Source: Vogesella mureinivorans
GTDB taxonomy: Bacteria > Pseudomonadota > Gammaproteobacteria > Burkholderiales > Chromobacteriaceae
Length of the DNA: 64,000 nt
Direction: 5' to 3'
Assembly: GCF_007644035.1 (NCBI RefSeq)
Contig: NZ_VMTV02000178.1
Coordinates: forward strand, 186,001 to 250,000
Shown: in pieces, positions 61,255 to 64,000 of the stretch
Layout: the number at the start of each line of letters is the position of its first letter
Position numbering within the stretch: the stretch's first letter is position 1
Translations under genes and position numbers: made by a program
Notes under the pieces: generated by a model
Told to the model about the DNA's origin: nothing
What the model saw: the letters and a program-made list of their open reading frames with translations, nothing else
Database searches by the model: none

Positions 61255-61617
61255 ATGAACGCCATGCTGGTAGGGGCAGATACTTTGGGCAATATCCCGG
61301 GGGTGCTGGACGAGTTCGGCATCAGCATCCACAAGCACCTGAGCGGCCGCAACAGCTCGCACCAGCGCAAGCTGGACCGCCTGCCCGCCGGCACCGACCT
61401 GCTGATCCTGTTTACCGACTTTCTGGGCCACAACGTGATGAAGCATTTTCGCGAGCTGGCCAACGAAGAAAAAGTGCGCTTTATCGCCTGCCGCCGCTCG
61501 GTATGCTCGCTCAAGCAGCAGCTGAACTGTGTCGGTTTTACCGAGAAACAGCACTGTGCCAGCTGCCCCAATGCCTGCGAGAAAACCAGCGCCGGCGGCA
61601 AGGCACGCAAGCACTAA
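61255..61617 (+). CDS. DUF2325 protein with cysteine-rich C-terminus
   Basis: 120 residues from ATG 61255 (CAGGAG ten bases upstream). The DUF2325 core is evident: MLVGADTLGNIPGVLDEFGI, LLILFTDFLGHNVMKHF and FIACRRSVCSLKQQL. Cysteines at about 79, 84, 92, 101, 104 and 108, including CASCPNAC at the end, could bind iron, zinc or an Fe-S cluster. Function of the family is unknown; small DUF2325 genes often lie near iron or envelope genes. Paired Fur-like boxes upstream suggest induction in iron starvation. Terminator at 61690-61725. Confidence 0.85.
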   Translation: MNAMLVGADTLGNIPGVLDEFGISIHKHLSGRNSSHQRKLDRLPAGTDLLILFTDFLGHNVMKHFRELANEEKVRFIACRRSVCSLKQQLNCVGFTEKQHCASCPNACEKTSAGGKARKH

Positions 61618-61689
61618 GCCGCACACCAGCCATGCCGTGTCTGTACGCGGACGATCGCTTCTTATGAGTGGGATGCGGCTTGATGTGAC

Positions 61690-61725
61690 ACGGCCAGCAG
61701 CGGGTAGCCTGCTGGCCGTCTTTTT
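61690..61725 (+). terminator. Terminator after DUF2325
   Basis: ACGGCCAGCAG / CTGCTGGCCGT (11 bp, 8-nt loop) followed by a T-rich run (gtcttttt). Confidence 0.9.
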
Positions 61726-61736
61726 ACAGCACCCTC

Positions 61737-61746
61737 TGCGGCCAAC
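61737..61746 (-). repeat. Intergenic copy of the GTTGGCCGCA motif
   Basis: Exact 10-mer just past the DUF2325 terminator and before the end of the anti-sigma gene. Confidence 0.6.
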
Positions 61747-61765
61747 CTGGCCGCCCGCCCTGCCC

Positions 61766-61942
61766 TTATTCGTCGCGGGCGCGGCGGATGCCACTGCGCA
61801 GCTGCTGCATTTGCTGGCGAAAATGGCGGCAGTTGCGACACAGCAGCAGGTGAAACGACAAACGCACTTGCTCGCTGCGGCTAAGCGGGCGGTCCATACC
61901 GTCCGAAATCAGGCGGCTAGCCTGGCGGCAACTCATCATCAT
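61766..61942 (-). CDS. Small zinc-finger anti-sigma-like protein
   Basis: 58 residues. SCRQASRLISDGMDRPLS, then SEQVRLSFHLLLCRNCRHFR, gives the His-x3-Cys-x2-Cys ZAS pattern of zinc-binding anti-sigma domains (zf-HC2). There is no membrane segment, so it would act as a soluble, possibly redox- or zinc-sensitive, partner. It begins in an ATGA overlap with the end of the sigma gene, the standard order sigma then anti-sigma, supporting a binding pair. Confidence 0.82.
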   Translation of the reverse strand: MMMSCRQASRLISDGMDRPLSRSEQVRLSFHLLLCRNCRHFRQQMQQLRSGIRRARDE

Positions 61943-62502
61943 CGGGCTATCTCCTGCTGAAACCAGCGTGTCTCCAGGCACTCGCGCAGGCTCATGCGCG
62001 CGCGGTACAACATGACTGAACAGTTAGTCGTCGTAATCGATAAATTCTGACAAATATCGGCAATATCCATGTCCATCACCTCGCGCATGGCAAACACCAT
62101 GGCGGTGCGTTTGGGCATGGCCTGGGCGCACTGCTGGTACACCTGCCAGAATTGCTTGGCCAGCAGGCCCTCCTCCGGCACGCCCCAGGCGCGCACTGCC
62201 TGCTGCCAGGCGCCCTGGCCATCAAACAGGCCGTCCAGGTCGGACAGGTCGGTGTCTTCGCTCAGGTCGGTGGCCACCTCGCGGTGCTGGCGGCGTATGG
62301 TATCCACCAGCTTGAAACGCAGGATGGAGATAAGCCAGGTGCGCACGCTGGCCTGGCCGGCAAAGCGCTCGCGCCCTTCCAGTGCGGCCAACAGCGCGTC
62401 CTGCACCGCGTCTTCGGCGGCGGCCTGGTCTTGCAGCTGGGCGCGGGCGTAGCGCAGCAGCCAGGGGCGCTCTGCTTCTATCTGTTCGGGGCTGGCGCTC
62501 AT
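61939..62502 (-). CDS. ECF-type RNA polymerase sigma factor
   Basis: 187 residues from ATG 62502. Region 2 (LLRYARAQLQDQAAAEDAVQ, DALLAALEGRERFAGQASVR, TWLISILRFKLVDTIRRQ) and region 4 (MPKRTAMVFAMREVMDMD, ICQNLSITTTNCSVMLYRAR) are clear. A linker of about 45 residues separates them. It should direct polymerase to a stress regulon when the overlapping zinc-finger gene product lets go. It begins 8 bases after radA, so basal expression may come from the radA transcript. Regulon unknown. Confidence 0.9.
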   Translation of the reverse strand: MSASPEQIEAERPWLLRYARAQLQDQAAAEDAVQDALLAALEGRERFAGQASVRTWLISILRFKLVDTIRRQHREVATDLSEDTDLSDLDGLFDGQGAWQQAVRAWGVPEEGLLAKQFWQVYQQCAQAMPKRTAMVFAMREVMDMDIADICQNLSITTTNCSVMLYRARMSLRECLETRWFQQEIAR

Positions 62503-62510
62503 AGGGTTCC

Positions 62511-63881
62511 TTAGCGACGAATGCAAAAATCGACCGCCTCGGACAGGCGCTCGACCGCAATGACTTCCAGGCCTTCTATGTCCTGACGCGGCTTGTTGGC
62601 CGCCGGCACGATGGCGCGCTCGAAGCCCAGCTTGGCGGCTTCTTTCAGGCGCTCCTGGCCACGCGCCACCGGGCGCACCTCGCCAGACAGGCCTACCTCG
62701 CCAAACACCACCAGTTTTTCCGGCAGCGGCTTGTTCCGCAGCGACGACACCATGGCCAGAATCACCGCCAGGTCGGCTGCCGGTTCGTTGATTTTTACCC
62801 CGCCCACGGCGTTCAGGAACACGTCCTGATCGAAGCAGGCAATGCTGGCGTGGCGGTTCAGCACCGCCATCAGCATGGCCAGGCGGTTTTGTTCCAGCCC
62901 TACGCTCAGGCGCTTGGGCTGAAAGCCGTGCGCGTCGTCCACCAGCGCCTGGATTTCCACCAGCAGCGGGCGGCTGCCTTCTTGCGTCACCAGCACGCAG
63001 GAGCCGGACACATCGTCGCGATAGCTGGACAAGAAAATGGCCGACGGGTTGGACACGCCGCGCAGGCCGCGGTCGGTCATGGCAAACACGCCCAGCTCGT
63101 TGGCCGCACCAAAGCGGTTTTTGATGGCGCGGATCATGCGGTAGCTGGAGTGGCTGTCGCCCTCGAAATACAGCACGGTATCCACGATGTGCTCCAGCAC
63201 ACGCGGGCCGGCCAGCGAGCCTTCTTTGGTGACGTGGCCCACCAGGATGATGGTGATGCCGCTTTGCTTGGCGATACGCGTGAGCTGCGCCGCGCACTCG
63301 CGCACCTGCGATACCGAGCCGGGGGCCGAGGTCACCTGGTCGGAATACAGCGTCTGGATGGAGTCGATTACCGCCACTTCAGGCATTTCGGCCAGCAGGG
63401 CCGGGATGATGGCCTCCAGGCGGATTTCGGACAGCAGCCGCACGCGGCTGGCATCCACCGCCAGGCGGCTGGCGCGCAGGGCGATCTGCTGCGGCGATTC
63501 CTCGCCGGACACGTACAGCACCTTGCGGCTGGCCCCGATGGTGGCCAGCGCCTGCAGCAGCAGCGTGGATTTGCCAATGCCGGGGTCGCCGCCCAGCAGG
63601 ATGACGGCCCCTTTTACGATGCCGCCGCCCAGCACTCGGTCCAGCTCTTCGATACCGCACGACTCGCGCGGCACTTCGGCGGCCTGCACCTGCGACAGCT
63701 GCTGCACCGGCTGGGTTTGCGCGGTCCAGCTCTGGAAGCGGGCGTTGGCCGCCACGGCGGGCGGCGCGGCCACGGTTTCGGCCAGGCTGTTCCAGGCACC
63801 GCAGTGCGGGCACTGGCCTTGCCATTTGGGCGAGGTGCCACCGCACTCGCCGCATTGATATTGCGTCTTGAGTTTTGCCAT
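62511..63881 (-). CDS. radA: DNA repair/recombination protein RadA (Sms)
   Basis: 456 residues from ATG 63881. N-terminal zinc finger (YQCGECGG...CPHCGAW), RecA-like core with Walker A GGDPGIGKSTLL, the RadA-specific KNRFGAANELGVFAM and C-terminal Lon-like domain (VGGVKINEPAADLAVILAM, GEVGLSGEVRPV). RadA is a hexameric helicase-like ATPase promoting branch migration in recombination and, in competent species, integration of incoming DNA. The start lacks a clear Shine-Dalgarno. Length is standard. Confidence 0.95.
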   Translation of the reverse strand: MAKLKTQYQCGECGGTSPKWQGQCPHCGAWNSLAETVAAPPAVAANARFQSWTAQTQPVQQLSQVQAAEVPRESCGIEELDRVLGGGIVKGAVILLGGDPGIGKSTLLLQALATIGASRKVLYVSGEESPQQIALRASRLAVDASRVRLLSEIRLEAIIPALLAEMPEVAVIDSIQTLYSDQVTSAPGSVSQVRECAAQLTRIAKQSGITIILVGHVTKEGSLAGPRVLEHIVDTVLYFEGDSHSSYRMIRAIKNRFGAANELGVFAMTDRGLRGVSNPSAIFLSSYRDDVSGSCVLVTQEGSRPLLVEIQALVDDAHGFQPKRLSVGLEQNRLAMLMAVLNRHASIACFDQDVFLNAVGGVKINEPAADLAVILAMVSSLRNKPLPEKLVVFGEVGLSGEVRPVARGQERLKEAAKLGFERAIVPAANKPRQDIEGLEVIAVERLSEAVDFCIRR

Positions 63882-63902
63882 GGGGGGATTATGAGCCAGT
63901 AC

Positions 63903-63923
63903 GGCTGTCAGGTCACGACAGCC
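63903..63923. other. Small hairpin in the radA upstream gap
   Basis: GGCTGTC-AGGTCAC-GACAGCC, 7-bp stem, no T run. Could be a weak terminator of the upstream gene or a leader structure for radA. Confidence 0.35.
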
Positions 63924-63947
63924 AGCACAGCCGCGCAGCAAGGCCGC

Positions 63948-64000
63948 TTAGTGCGAGCCGGCAGGTTTGGCAGGCGCGGGTGCGGGTTTGGCGGCCGGGG
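63948..64000 (-). CDS. C-terminal end of an unidentified gene (partial)
   Basis: Only the last 16 codons and stop TAA are inside the window, reading PAAKPAPAPAKPAGSH. The Pro/Ala/Lys composition is typical of a flexible C-terminal tail. The family cannot be named. It runs in the same direction as radA, 66 bases upstream. Confidence 0.4.
   Translation of the reverse strand, partial: PAAKPAPAPAKPAGSH

Noticed and set aside
62503-63297. An upstream extension of the sigma-factor frame
   Set aside because: This part is antisense-frame shadow of radA, with low-complexity Arg/Gly/Ala content; the sigma domain begins at 62502.

Overview
The window is about 64 kb of GC-rich chromosomal DNA, densely packed with genes and without phage, insertion sequences, CRISPR arrays, rRNA or tRNA that I can see. 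Gene content (NudB, RadA, LolCD, UbiB, HemP, a MetN without a C-terminal regulatory domain, several Fur-type iron genes) points to a betaproteobacterium. My best guess is the Neisseriales/Chromobacteriaceae, but this is inference from protein style, not a marker gene.

Left end (1-17.4 kb, minus strand): one open frame of at least 4,912 codons runs off the window. It encodes a giant protein with an N-terminal LEPR-XLL motif, a DUF4347-type domain, three long pentapeptide-repeat blocks separated by repeated spacer modules, and a C-terminal array of beta-rich repeats. Directly upstream, as the first gene of an apparent two-gene unit, lies an unusual TolC-type outer-membrane channel with AMIN-like domains fused in front. 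It is the obvious export candidate.

17.4-26.3 kb (minus): metNIQ methionine ABC transporter behind a structured leader with an intrinsic terminator, a fumarylacetoacetase-like hydratase, hemP, and two Fiu/Cir-like TonB receptors, each behind a strong Fur-box match.

26.5-37.5 kb (minus): a module of PepSY membrane protein, MacA (with a large insertion), MacB, NodT-type channel, a Fur-boxed DUF3857/transglutaminase-like protein lacking its catalytic residues, DUF2271, DUF4198, ApbE and a membrane-anchored flavodoxin-ferredoxin reductase. It resembles the siderophore-iron reduction and siderophore-recycling machinery of pseudomonads (PvdRT-OpmQ plus fpv genes). Together with the receptors it suggests uptake of a ferri-siderophore, periplasmic reduction and re-export of the ligand.

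37.7-53.9 kb: housekeeping and signalling genes: an EEP phosphatase, a small secreted protein, an SRAP/HMCES protein, a very large hybrid histidine kinase with its response regulator, MscS-regulator-NudB operon, a small conserved protein with LolC/E-LolD, an NlpC/P60 enzyme with a lysine-rich tail, UbiB, and a protein with EF-hand-like loops.

54-58.9 kb: a TetR regulator divergent from an OMF-EmrA-EmrB drug efflux operon, with two palindromic operators in the shared promoter. 58.9-64 kb: a third TonB siderophore receptor divergent from a DUF2325 gene with Fur boxes in between, then sigma factor/anti-sigma pair, radA and the tail of one more gene. Scattered through the whole window, in genes and between them, is a strikingly over-represented 10-mer, GTTGGCCGCA, with the behaviour expected of an uptake or chromosome-organising signal.
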